Source of the DNA: JBFXCS01 sp050181915
GTDB taxonomy: Bacteria > Actinomycetota > Thermoleophilia > Miltoncostaeales > Miltoncostaeaceae
DNA: 64,000 nt
Direction: 5' to 3'
Assembly: GCA_050181915.1 (NCBI GenBank)
Contig: JBFXCS010000001.1
Span: 1,240,001 to 1,304,000 of the forward strand
Below, in pieces: positions 1 through 6,681 of the stretch. The notes under the pieces are model-generated. The model saw only the letters and a list, made by a program, of their open reading frames with translations. It was not told where the DNA came from and searched no databases. Positions within the stretch are counted from its first letter, which is position 1. Each line of letters starts with the position of its first letter. The position numbers were made by a program, and so were the translations under genes.

Positions 1-2
1 GC

Positions 3-824
3 GACCTCGTGCTGATCGGCGCCGACGACGACGATGTGGTCGACGCGACCATCCAGCCGCCCGGCGTGACGGCGAACCAGACCCTCCGCAAGGGCGACCA
101 GCTCCTCGGCGGACTCGGCGACGACGTCCTCGTGGGCCGGCTCGGCCCCGACACCCTGGTGGGCAACGGGGGCGACGACGTCCTGATCGGCGGCATGGAG
201 GGCGGCAGCGACGTCGCCGCCTTCCCGAACTTCGACATCGCCGACGGCGGCGCCGGCGACGACGCCTTCGTGTGGGCCCCCGGGGACGGCAGCGACGCCT
301 TCGTGGGCGGCGAGCCGCCGCGGTACACCTGGGTGACGAAGACCCGCGTCGTGCGCCGCAACGGCCGCAACGTCCGCGTGACCCGGAAGGTGCGCGTGCC
401 GTCGCCCGCCGACGACGACGTCCTGGTGATCGGCCAGCCGGAGCTGCTGCCCGGCGACAATTCGCAGCCGGCGCTCTTCCCCACCCGCTTCGGGCAGCTC
501 CCGCGCGTCAACGTCTCGGGCGCGAACGCCCCGGCCACGGTCGGCACGGCGCCGCCCAGGCCGTTCGCGAAGGGCTTCTGCGAGGTCGTGCCCGCGCCGC
601 CCGGGCTCGGCTACCAGCACCTGGTGCGCTTCTTCGTCCAGGCCACCCGCGCGCAGGCCGTGACCATCCGCGTGAAGGACGTGGAGCGGGTCCTCTGCCG
701 CACGGACGGGGCCGACACGATCACCGAGACCTACCTCGGCAAGAAGGGCCAGGGCCCCGCCGTCGTCCGCTCCACGAACTGGACGCCGCGACCGGGCTCG
801 AAGCTGGCCGCCTACATCGGCTGA
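3..824 (+). CDS. RTX-repeat (hemolysin-type calcium-binding) protein, C-terminal part
   Basis: The gene runs in from the left window edge: the frame is open from base 3, so the GTG at 9 need not be the start. The visible 270 residues begin with Asp/Gly-rich repeats of the GGxGxDxU type (for example GGLGDDVLVG and GGDDVLIGG), which in RTX proteins form Ca2+-binding parallel beta-rolls outside the cell. A non-repeat tail of about 170 residues follows, with two cysteines and a basic stretch near residue 115. The N-terminal part and any secretion signal lie outside the window. Family assignment is clear; the specific role is unknown. Confidence 0.75.
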   Translation, partial: DLVLIGADDDDVVDATIQPPGVTANQTLRKGDQLLGGLGDDVLVGRLGPDTLVGNGGDDVLIGGMEGGSDVAAFPNFDIADGGAGDDAFVWAPGDGSDAFVGGEPPRYTWVTKTRVVRRNGRNVRVTRKVRVPSPADDDVLVIGQPELLPGDNSQPALFPTRFGQLPRVNVSGANAPATVGTAPPRPFAKGFCEVVPAPPGLGYQHLVRFFVQATRAQAVTIRVKDVERVLCRTDGADTITETYLGKKGQGPAVVRSTNWTPRPGSKLAAYIG

Positions 825-895
825 CGCCCGCGGAGGCGCCGGACGGGATCGGTGACCCGACCTGCCGCAGGAGCAGGCCGAGGGAGCGCCGCCGG

Positions 896-1020
896 GCCAA
901 CGACACGTACGCCGACATCCCGGACCGGACGCTGTGCGGCCTGGTCGAGGAGCAGGCCGCTCGGACCCGGACGCGGTCGCGGTGATCGCGGCGGACGGCA
1001 CGCACGCGTACGCCGAACTC
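896..1020 (+). pseudogene. NRPS adenylation-domain N-terminal remnant
   Basis: From base 896 one frame reads ANDTYADIPDRTLCGLVEEQ, and after a shift near 960-970 another frame reads DPDAVAVIAADGTHAYAEL. Joined, these match the start of non-ribosomal peptide synthetase adenylation domains (pattern: ND..., TL-ELVE-QAARTPDAVAV, then G-YAEL). There is no start codon, the match needs a frameshift, and it stops after about 42 residues at a strong hairpin, so it is a dead fragment. The assignment rests on motif memory; an alignment would settle it. Confidence 0.5.
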
Positions 1021-1044
1021 GTCCCCCGCGACCGACCGATCCCC

Positions 1045-1094
1045 CGCACGCCGGAGCCGGGCCGCCCCCACGGACGGCCCGGCTCCGGCGTGCG
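1045..1094. terminator. Perfect 20-bp stem hairpin, probable terminator
   Basis: Bases 1045-1064 (CGCACGCCGGAGCCGGGCCG) are exactly complementary to 1075-1094, with a 10-nt loop. It lies 26 nt beyond the stop of the leftward ABC permease gene, where a terminator for that operon is expected. Neither side has a U-run, which is common for actinobacterial hairpin terminators. Confidence 0.65.
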
Positions 1095-1099
1095 TAGCG

Positions 1100-1134
1100 G
1101 TCAGCTCTCCTTGTTCGCGTCAGCTCTCCTTGTT
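1100..1134. repeat. 19-bp period tandem duplication over the permease stop codon
   Basis: GTCAGCTCTCCTTGTT occurs at 1100-1115 and again at 1119-1134. The second copy contains the last codons and stop of the permease (Asn-Lys-Glu-Ser-stop on the minus strand); the first repeats them just beyond the stop. It looks like a small slippage duplication. Confidence 0.7.
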
Positions 1135-1968
1135 GTACAGGTGCAGGCAGATCGGCGCGCACACCGCCGTGATGACCGCGCTCGCGATGAGCGTCCAGGC
1201 GACCGCGCCGCCGGTGCCGGAGCCGCCGTTCATCAGGTCGCGGGCGGCGGTGGCGACGTGACTGAGCGGGTTGACCTTGACGAAGGCCTGGAGCCAGCCG
1301 GGCATGGTGCTGGGCTTGACGAAGACGTTGCTGGCGAAGGACAGCGGCATCAGCACGGCGTTGGCGATGCTGATGACGACGGCCGGGTCGCGCAGCGCGA
1401 GCGCGAGCGCCGCCCACACCAGGGACAGCGCGAGGCCGAAGACGATGACCAGGGCGACCGCGCCGAGGACGCCGAGGAAGCCGTTGTCCGGGCGGTAGCC
1501 CATCGCGACGCCCAGCACGATGACGATGACGGACGCGAACACGTATCGCGCGCCGTCGCTGAGCAGACCGCCGAGCACGAACGCGCCGCGCCAGATGGGC
1601 AGCCCACGGAAGCGGTCGAAGGCGCCGCTGCGGACGTCCTGGGCGAGCCGGCCGCCGCCGTACATCGTGACGATGGCGATGCTCATGCTGAGCACACCGG
1701 GCAGCAGGACCTTGAGGTATTCGGACGTGGAGCCGCTGATCGCACCGCCGAAGAGGTAGGTGAAGAGCACCGTGAACAGGATCGGGATGGCGGTGGAGTC
1801 CACGAGTTGCTTGGGGTCGTGCTTGAGCTTGAGCATGGCGCGGCTGCCGAAGGCGGCCGAGGCCGCGGCGGGACCGGCCCGGTGGCGGGTGCGGCCGGCG
1901 GCGAGCAGGGCGTCGATGGGGTCGGCCGCCGGTGCGGCGGGGCGCGTGGGGGCGGTGGAGCTGCTCAT
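1120..1968 (-). CDS. ABC-2 type drug-efflux permease (DrrB-like)
   Basis: A 282-residue ABC-2 membrane permease resembling daunorubicin-resistance DrrB. A variable N-terminus of about 45 residues is followed by six hydrophobic segments, including IPILFTVLFTYLFGG, LPGVLSMSIAIVTM and a last helix before a short polar tail. The ATG at 1968 overlaps the stop of the ATP-binding gene as ATGA, so the two are translationally coupled and should form one transporter. The ATPase is expected to drive export of a hydrophobic compound; the substrate is not readable. The pair sits among NRPS and PKS remnants, suggesting it came with a secondary-metabolite locus. Confidence 0.85.
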   Translation of the reverse strand: MSSSTAPTRPAAPAADPIDALLAAGRTRHRAGPAAASAAFGSRAMLKLKHDPKQLVDSTAIPILFTVLFTYLFGGAISGSTSEYLKVLLPGVLSMSIAIVTMYGGGRLAQDVRSGAFDRFRGLPIWRGAFVLGGLLSDGARYVFASVIVIVLGVAMGYRPDNGFLGVLGAVALVIVFGLALSLVWAALALALRDPAVVISIANAVLMPLSFASNVFVKPSTMPGWLQAFVKVNPLSHVATAARDLMNGGSGTGGAVAWTLIASAVITAVCAPICLHLYNKES

Positions 1969-2981
1969 GCGGTCTGGTCCTCGTGGTCGGGGGTGGCCGG
2001 GGCGGTCCGGTGGCCGGTGAGGGCGAGAAACGCCTCGTCGAGGCTGGGCTGGCCGAGCGAGAGGTCGGCGACCCCCACGCCCGCGTCGGCGAGCCGGGTC
2101 ATGGTGCGGCCGAGCAGGCGGCTCACGTCCTTGTCGCCCTGCCCGGTGGCGAGCAGCACGGACAGCGCGAACGGATCGGCGCCCAGCTCCACCGTGCCGC
2201 CGAGGGATTCGCCGAGGATCTGCCGGGCCCGGTCGCGCTGGTCCTCCTCCAGCAGCCGCAGGTGCAGGGTGCCGGAGCCGACGCGGGACTTGAGCTGTGA
2301 GCTGGTGCCCTCGGCGACGATCCGGCCGTTGTCGATGACGGCGATCTGCTCGGCGAGCTGGTCGGCCTCGTCCAGATACTGCGTGGTGAGCAGTACGGTG
2401 GTGCCGGCCGCCGCGACCCGGCGGACCAGCTCCCACACCTGGTTGCGGCTGCGCGGGTCGAGCCCGGTGGTCGGCTCGTCCAGGAAGAGCAGGTCGGGCG
2501 TGACGATGAGGCTGGCGGCGATGTCCAGCCGGCGGCGCATACCGCCGGAGTAGCCGCTCACCGGCCGGCCGGCCGCGTCGGTCAGGTCGAAGGCGGCCAG
2601 CAGCGCGTCGGCCCGGTCCCGGCAGGCGGGGCGGGGCAGGCCCTGGAGGCGGCCGAGGAAGATCAGGTTCTCGTATCCCGTCAGGTCCTCGTCGAGCGAG
2701 GCGTACTGGCCGGTGAGCGACACCCGGGCGCGGATCGCGTCGGCCTCGGTGAGCACGTCGTGGCCGAGCACCCGGGCGGTGCCGCCGGTCGGTTTGATCA
2801 GCGTGGCAAGGATCCGGATCGTCGTGGTCTTGCCCGCCCCGTTCGGGCCCAGGAACCCGAACACCTGGCCGCGCAGGATCGTCAGGTCGATCCCGTCCAG
2901 CGCCCGCTTCTCGCCGTAGGCCTTGGCCATGCCGCGTGCCTCGACCACCGGTTGATCCTGGCCCACGCTATTCTTTGACAT
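1965..2981 (-). CDS. ABC transporter ATP-binding protein (DrrA-like)
   Basis: A 338-residue ATPase of the daunorubicin-resistance DrrA type. Walker A GPNGAGKTT lies at residues 45-53, the signature YSGGMRRRLDIA near 145, and Walker B LLFLDEPTTGLD follows. A C-terminal extension of about 100 residues ends in LGQPSLDEAFLALTG, typical of this subfamily. It is the first gene of a two-gene operon with the permease and is divergent from a TetR gene 64 bp away, which probably controls it. It works at the inner face of the membrane to power efflux. Confidence 0.88.
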   Translation of the reverse strand: MSKNSVGQDQPVVEARGMAKAYGEKRALDGIDLTILRGQVFGFLGPNGAGKTTTIRILATLIKPTGGTARVLGHDVLTEADAIRARVSLTGQYASLDEDLTGYENLIFLGRLQGLPRPACRDRADALLAAFDLTDAAGRPVSGYSGGMRRRLDIAASLIVTPDLLFLDEPTTGLDPRSRNQVWELVRRVAAAGTTVLLTTQYLDEADQLAEQIAVIDNGRIVAEGTSSQLKSRVGSGTLHLRLLEEDQRDRARQILGESLGGTVELGADPFALSVLLATGQGDKDVSRLLGRTMTRLADAGVGVADLSLGQPSLDEAFLALTGHRTAPATPDHEDQTA

Positions 2982-3009
2982 GCCGTAAGAGTTGATTATC
3001 TCTCACAGC

Positions 3010-3039
3010 TTGTCAAGGTTACGACGGAACGTATACCGT
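3010..3039 (+). promoter_or_regulatory. TetR promoter and candidate operator
   Basis: The -10 TACCGT (3034-3039) ends 6 nt before the TetR start codon, with a TTGTCA -35-like hexamer at 3010-3015. An imperfect palindrome with arms ACGG (3024-3027) and CCGT (3036-3039) overlaps the -10, a plausible autoregulatory operator also close to the divergent efflux operon. Confidence 0.45.
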
Positions 3040-3045
3040 CAGGGA

Positions 3046-3642
3046 ATGGTCGACTCGCAGGAAACCGCCCCGCCGCCGCGCCGCCGCCGCGCGGACGCGC
3101 AGCGCAGCATCGACGCCATCCTCAACGCGAGCCGGGTCGTGCTCGGCGAGCGCCCGGACGCGAGTATGGATGACATCGCCTCCGCGGCGGGCGTCACGCG
3201 GCAGACCGTCTACGCGCACTTCCCCTCGCGGGACGCCCTGGTCACCGCCCTCCTGGAGGCGGCCGCCGCCGAGTACCTCACCGCGCTCGACGCCGCCGGG
3301 CTCGACAGCACCCCGCCCGCGGAGGCGCTGGCGCAGTTCCTGGACGCCGGCTGGCGCTTCCTGCGCCGCCACCCGATGCTGCTCAACCCCACGGCGCCGC
3401 GCACCCCGGAGCCCAACCACAACGCGCTGTCCGACGTGGTGCCGCCCCGCCTCGAACGGCTCGTCACCCGGGGCATGGAGTCGGGGGACTTCGACGTGTC
3501 GCTGCCCGCGAGCTGGCTCGCCGCCGCGATCATCGGCCTCCAGCACGCCGCCGCCGCGGAGGTCACCGCAGGCCGTCTGCTCCCGCACGACGCGGAGGAG
3601 CTGTGTTTGGAGAGCGCACTGCGGCTCTGCGGGAGCAAGTAG
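3046..3642 (+). CDS. TetR-family transcriptional regulator (efflux-linked)
   Basis: A 198-residue TetR regulator. The N-terminal helix-turn-helix covers about residues 25-65 (SMDDIASAAGVTRQTVYAHF), preceded by a basic PPRRRRADAQRSI segment; the rest is the helical ligand-binding half. The ATG at 3046 is chosen because a -10 hexamer ends 6 nt upstream (leaderless) and upstream codons add nothing family-like. It is divergent from the DrrAB-type pair and probably represses that operon and itself until the drug binds (inference from arrangement). Confidence 0.88.
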   Translation: MVDSQETAPPPRRRRADAQRSIDAILNASRVVLGERPDASMDDIASAAGVTRQTVYAHFPSRDALVTALLEAAAAEYLTALDAAGLDSTPPAEALAQFLDAGWRFLRRHPMLLNPTAPRTPEPNHNALSDVVPPRLERLVTRGMESGDFDVSLPASWLAAAIIGLQHAAAAEVTAGRLLPHDAEELCLESALRLCGSK

Positions 3643-3759
3643 GGGGCCAGCCGGGAGGGTTGGCCCTGCGCGGGACCGCGCGCCGGGGGCGCCGCTGCCC
3701 GCCGGGTGCGCGGGGCGCCGGTGTCACCTTCCGCCGGGCCCCGCGTTGCCGATCGTGCG

Positions 3760-3957
3760 TCAGTCCCGCAGCTCCGGGAGGTCGCCGTCCGCCAGGCCGC
3801 CGTCCAGAAGGGCGAACAGCTCCTCGTCGGTGGCGGTGTCCAGGGCCAATTCCGTACCGTCCCCTCGTTCTTCTCCTCGCCCGGCGCGGACCGCAGCAGG
3901 GACCGCTCCAGGCCCGCGATCTCGTCGAACAGGGATCGGGCCTCGGCGCGCAGGCTG
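3760..3957 (-). pseudogene. Type I polyketide synthase C-terminal remnant, frameshifted
   Basis: On the minus strand one frame reads SLRAEARSLFDEIAGLERSL (from 3957), and after a shift near 3850 another reads ELALDTATDEELFALLDGGL followed by a stop at 3760. The second part is very like the extreme C-terminus of modular type I polyketide synthases after the last carrier domain (pattern DxATDEELFxLLD). No carrier domain or start remains. Together with the NRPS and amidase scraps it marks this stretch as decayed biosynthetic DNA. Based on motif recognition only. Confidence 0.45.
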
Positions 3958-3985
3958 CGCCGAGACGGGCGAGCTGCTGCCCCCG

Positions 3986-4123
3986 GTGGAGGCCAGGATG
4001 CCGGTCGGCATCGAGTTCCTCGGCCTGCCGTTCACCGAGCAGAAGCTGTTCAGGATCGGAGCGGCCTACGAGGCGGCGACGCGCCACCGCACGCCGCCGC
4101 CGGAGTTCGGTCCGCTGTCCTGA
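3986..4123 (+). pseudogene. Amidase-family C-terminal fragment
   Basis: Forty-five residues, beginning around VEARMPVGIEFLGLPF and ending FGPLS, match the C-terminal end of amidase-signature enzymes (GMPVG-EFLGRPF-E--L---A--YE-AT-HR-PP). The catalytic Ser-cisSer-Lys region is entirely missing and there is no start codon, so the fragment cannot be active. It abuts the PKS remnant on the opposite strand. Confidence 0.55.
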
Positions 4124-4141
4124 GCGGCGGCGCCGGCCGGG

Positions 4142-4927
4142 TCAGAAGCCGACCCGGCCGGCGCCCTTCCACACCGCGAGCTTGAGGAGGGTGTCCTCGT
4201 CCACCCCCACGCCGGAGAGGACGCAGGTGCGGCCGCTCCGAAGCCACGTCACCACCAGGCGGTCCCCCCGGGTGAGCACCCGCAGGGCCACCCCGTCGCG
4301 GCTGACCGCCCCGGCGCCGTCCGGCACGTCGAGCGCGGCGCCCGCCACGATCGTGTAGGCGATCCTCCTGCCCTCCTTCGCGTACCAGAGGGTGCCCGCC
4401 TCGCGGCCGTCCAGGTCGTCGGTGCGCGCGCCGTCCGGCCTCCAGCCGAACTCGTCGGTCCAGACCGGGAAGGCCACGCCGTCGACGGCGCCCTCGTAGA
4501 GCACGGGGACGGCGGGGTCCGGCGCGGGCGACGGCCCGGCCGACCGGGTGGCGAGGTCGACCGCGCCGGCGAGCGTCGGCCCGCCCGAGCCGGACGGCAG
4601 CAGCAGCGCGAGCAGGGCGACCGCGACCGCGGCCACCGCGACGCCCCCCGCCAGCAGGCCGCGGCGCAGCGGGCGGGCACGCGTCCCCTGCGCAAGCCGC
4701 TCGCGCAGGGCGAGCGGAGCCCCGGCGCCGGCCGCCTCGGCCGAGGCGCGGCGCAGCAGGTCGACCGCCCGGCGCTCGGCGGCGACATCGGCCGCCAGCT
4801 CCGGATCGGCGGCCGCGAGGGCCTCGAACTCCTCCGCCCGCGCGGCCGGCAGCGTGCCGTCGCCGAGGGCGACGAGCTCGTCGTGCGTCGGCCTCCGCCT
4901 CCCGCCGCCGTCCCCGCCGGAACCCAT
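4142..4927 (-). CDS. Membrane anti-sigma factor-like protein
   Basis: A 261-residue single-pass protein. The N-terminal ~75 residues (THDELVALGDGTL, then acidic and Ala-rich helices) resemble cytoplasmic anti-sigma domains but without the His/Cys zinc site. One membrane helix follows (LLAGGVAVAAVAVALLALLL), then an extracytoplasmic domain of about 145 residues. The ATG at 4927 is preferred for its GGGAGG at 7-12 nt upstream. It is divergent from an ECF sigma gene and likely binds that sigma factor at the membrane, releasing it on an envelope signal. The pairing is inferred from adjacency. Confidence 0.65.
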   Translation of the reverse strand: MGSGGDGGGRRRPTHDELVALGDGTLPAARAEEFEALAAADPELAADVAAERRAVDLLRRASAEAAGAGAPLALRERLAQGTRARPLRRGLLAGGVAVAAVAVALLALLLPSGSGGPTLAGAVDLATRSAGPSPAPDPAVPVLYEGAVDGVAFPVWTDEFGWRPDGARTDDLDGREAGTLWYAKEGRRIAYTIVAGAALDVPDGAGAVSRDGVALRVLTRGDRLVVTWLRSGRTCVLSGVGVDEDTLLKLAVWKGAGRVGF

Positions 4928-4984
4928 CCTCGCGGTCCTCCCGTCGCCGTCGCCCCGCGGGCGCACCCGTCCTCTGTGATCTCC

Positions 4985-5009
4985 GACGCGCTCGCGGCCG
5001 AATTATTCC
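4985..5009 (-). promoter_or_regulatory. Candidate ECF-type promoter of the anti-sigma gene
   Basis: On the minus strand GGAAT (5009-5005), a 16-nt spacer and CGTC (4988-4985) reproduce the classical ECF -35/-10 pattern about 60 nt upstream of the anti-sigma start. This suggests the neighbouring sigma factor drives its own antagonist. Confidence 0.45.
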
Positions 5010-5079
5010 CGCCGATCTGGAAAGACGTCGCGAGCCGGGCATATCGTTGCGTACCGCGGGGCCCCGAAACGACACGGAC

Positions 5080-5589
5080 GTGCAGCGTCACCTCGATCCC
5101 CGAGCGCTCGGCGACCACCTGGACCGCCTCCATCGCGCCGCGTGGGCGCTGTGCGGCTCGCGGGAGGACGCCGACGACCTGGTGCAGGAGACCTACGCCC
5201 GCGTGCTGGCGCGCCCGCGGCTGCTGCGCCGCGAGGACGACCTCGCCTACCTGCTGCGGGCTCTGCGCAACACGTTCCTCGACGCCCGCCGCGAGGCGGC
5301 GCGGCGCCCCCGGACGGCGCCGATCCCGGACGAGGGGGATCTCCCGGCGCGCGGCTCGGCGGGAGACCCGGAGGCCGCCTACGCGGCGCGCGAGGTGTAC
5401 GCCGCCGTCGCGCGCCTGCCCGACGACTTCCGCGACGTGCTGGTGGCGGTCGACGTGGCGGGGCTCTCCTACGGCGAGGCGGCGAAGGCGCTGAAGGCGC
5501 CGCAGGGCACCGTGATGAGCCGCCTCCACCGGGCGAGGCGGCAGGTGGTCGCGAGCCTCGACGGCCCCGCCCGGCCGGACGACGGCTAG
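5080..5589 (+). CDS. ECF-subfamily RNA polymerase sigma factor
   Basis: A 169-residue sigma-70 factor of the extracytoplasmic-function group. Region 2 spans about residues 20-75 (DDLVQETYARVLARP, then LRNTFLDARRE) and region 4 about 105-155 (LPDDFRDVLVAVDVAGLSYG, then GTVMSRLHRARRQV). GTG 5080 is preferred: a TATCGT hexamer at 5042-5047 would place transcription around 5054, leaving the upstream TTG at 5047 outside the mRNA. The anti-sigma-like gene lies divergently rather than downstream, an unusual arrangement. Confidence 0.85.
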   Translation: MQRHLDPRALGDHLDRLHRAAWALCGSREDADDLVQETYARVLARPRLLRREDDLAYLLRALRNTFLDARREAARRPRTAPIPDEGDLPARGSAGDPEAAYAAREVYAAVARLPDDFRDVLVAVDVAGLSYGEAAKALKAPQGTVMSRLHRARRQVVASLDGPARPDDG

Positions 5590-5617
5590 TGCCGTGCCGG
5601 AGGACGTTCGCCCGCCC

Positions 5618-5968
5618 TCACCCGGTGGCGGAGTCGGTCGACTGGTCGATGACGTAGACGGTCGCGCCCCCCGGCTCGCGGTAGGCGGCCATGAAGCCCC
5701 CCGGGATCTCGGAGACCTCTCCGACCACCGCGAGCGCCTCCGGGCGCGCGGCGTGGAACGCCTCGACGCTGTCGACGACGAACAACGGCCCCGGGGGCGC
5801 CTCGGGGTCGTTGGCGTCCAGCATGATCTGCACGTCGGTGCCGGGCAGGGCGAGCGCCACGGTCGCGTCGCCCTCGCGCCACATCTCGGTGAAGCCGAGC
5901 CCGTCGCGGTAGACGGCGAGCGACGCGCCGAGGTCGGATGTCGGGACGAGCAGGAACTCGAGCTTCAT
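5618..5968 (-). CDS. VOC-superfamily protein (glyoxalase/bleomycin-resistance fold)
   Basis: A 116-residue protein with the paired beta-alpha-beta-beta-beta modules of the vicinal-oxygen-chelate superfamily: it opens MKLEFLLVPTSDLGASLAVY, continues DGLGFTEMWREGD, and ends with the second module (PGGFMAAYREPGGATVYVID). Members are small metal-dependent lyases or dioxygenases, or drug-binding proteins; the substrate cannot be told here. GGAGG lies 7 nt before the ATG. It is divergent from a TetR gene around a palindromic operator, so it is likely induced by that regulator's ligand. Confidence 0.8.
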   Translation of the reverse strand: MKLEFLLVPTSDLGASLAVYRDGLGFTEMWREGDATVALALPGTDVQIMLDANDPEAPPGPLFVVDSVEAFHAARPEALAVVGEVSEIPGGFMAAYREPGGATVYVIDQSTDSATG

Positions 5969-6006
5969 GGCGCAGCCTCCGGCGTCGTAACTCCATTACG
6001 TCTTAC

Positions 6007-6021
6007 CATAATCGTATTATG
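6007..6021. promoter_or_regulatory. Palindromic operator between VOC and TetR genes
   Basis: CATAAT-CGT-ATTATG is a perfect inverted repeat in AT-rich DNA. It overlaps the -10 hexamer TATTAT (6015-6020) of the rightward TetR gene and lies upstream of the leftward VOC gene, as expected for a TetR autoregulatory site. Confidence 0.6.
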
Positions 6022-6026
6022 TGCTC

Positions 6027-6551
6027 GTGCGCCAGTGGATCCCCGTGTCGAGCTCCCCGAAGGGCCGGCTGGCCCTCGCCGCGGTCGCCCAGTTCGGGGC
6101 ACGCCCCTTCGACCAGGTCAAGGTCGGCGAGCTCGCCGCCGCCGCCGGGGTCACGACGGGCGCGCTCTACCACCACTTCGGCAGCAAGCTCGGCCTGTAC
6201 GCCTTCGTGCGGGAGGACGTCGAGCGGCGCCTGCTGGACAGGATGGAGGGCGCCATCGCGGCATCGGCGCCGCCGTCGGACCGCTCCGCGGCGGTGGCGG
6301 CCGCGCTGCTCGTCGGGTTCGACTACGCCTGCCGCGAGGGCTTCCTCCACATCCTCGGAGCGCCGCCCGCGGGCACGGACCGCGACCGACTGGCCGAGAT
6401 GCTGAGCGCGAGCGTGGCCCCGGCATCCCCGGTCCTCGGCCGCGTGCTCGCCGCCGCCTGGCGGGCGGCGCTGGGGGCGGTCGCCGACGGCTCCGAGCCC
6501 GGGCGGGCGCGCGACGCGCTCCTCGCCGTCGAGATCCGGATCCCGTCCTGA
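6027..6551 (+). CDS. TetR-family transcriptional regulator (VOC-linked)
   Basis: A 174-residue TetR regulator with the helix-turn-helix at about residues 25-60 (VGELAAAAGVTTGALYHHFG) and a helical C-terminal ligand domain. GTG 6027 is chosen because TATTAT ends 6 nt upstream (leaderless pattern); the GTG at 6021 lies inside the operator. Divergent from the VOC gene, which it presumably represses. Ligand unknown. Confidence 0.85.
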   Translation: MRQWIPVSSSPKGRLALAAVAQFGARPFDQVKVGELAAAAGVTTGALYHHFGSKLGLYAFVREDVERRLLDRMEGAIAASAPPSDRSAAVAAALLVGFDYACREGFLHILGAPPAGTDRDRLAEMLSASVAPASPVLGRVLAAAWRAALGAVADGSEPGRARDALLAVEIRIPS

Positions 6552-6681
6552 TCGACGTGCGCCGGGCGCTCGGCGGCCGCCAGGGCGGTTACGCTTCTGC
6601 ACGATCCGCGGGTCGTGCCGCTCGACACGGGTCGAGGGACGCCGGCGTTCGCGTCACGGAAACGGGCAGGGAGGGCGAGCG

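Noticed and set aside
721..1417. Long open frames on the minus strand and in other phases across the RTX gene end and permease
   Set aside because: Arg/Ala/Pro/Gly-rich shadows typical of very GC-rich DNA; real genes in the same bases explain them.
2995..3016. TTGACA and GATAAT on the minus strand as promoter of the DrrA-like gene
   Set aside because: Both hexamers exist (3016-3011 and 3000-2995) but only 10 bp apart, too close for one sigma-70 promoter; either alone may matter.
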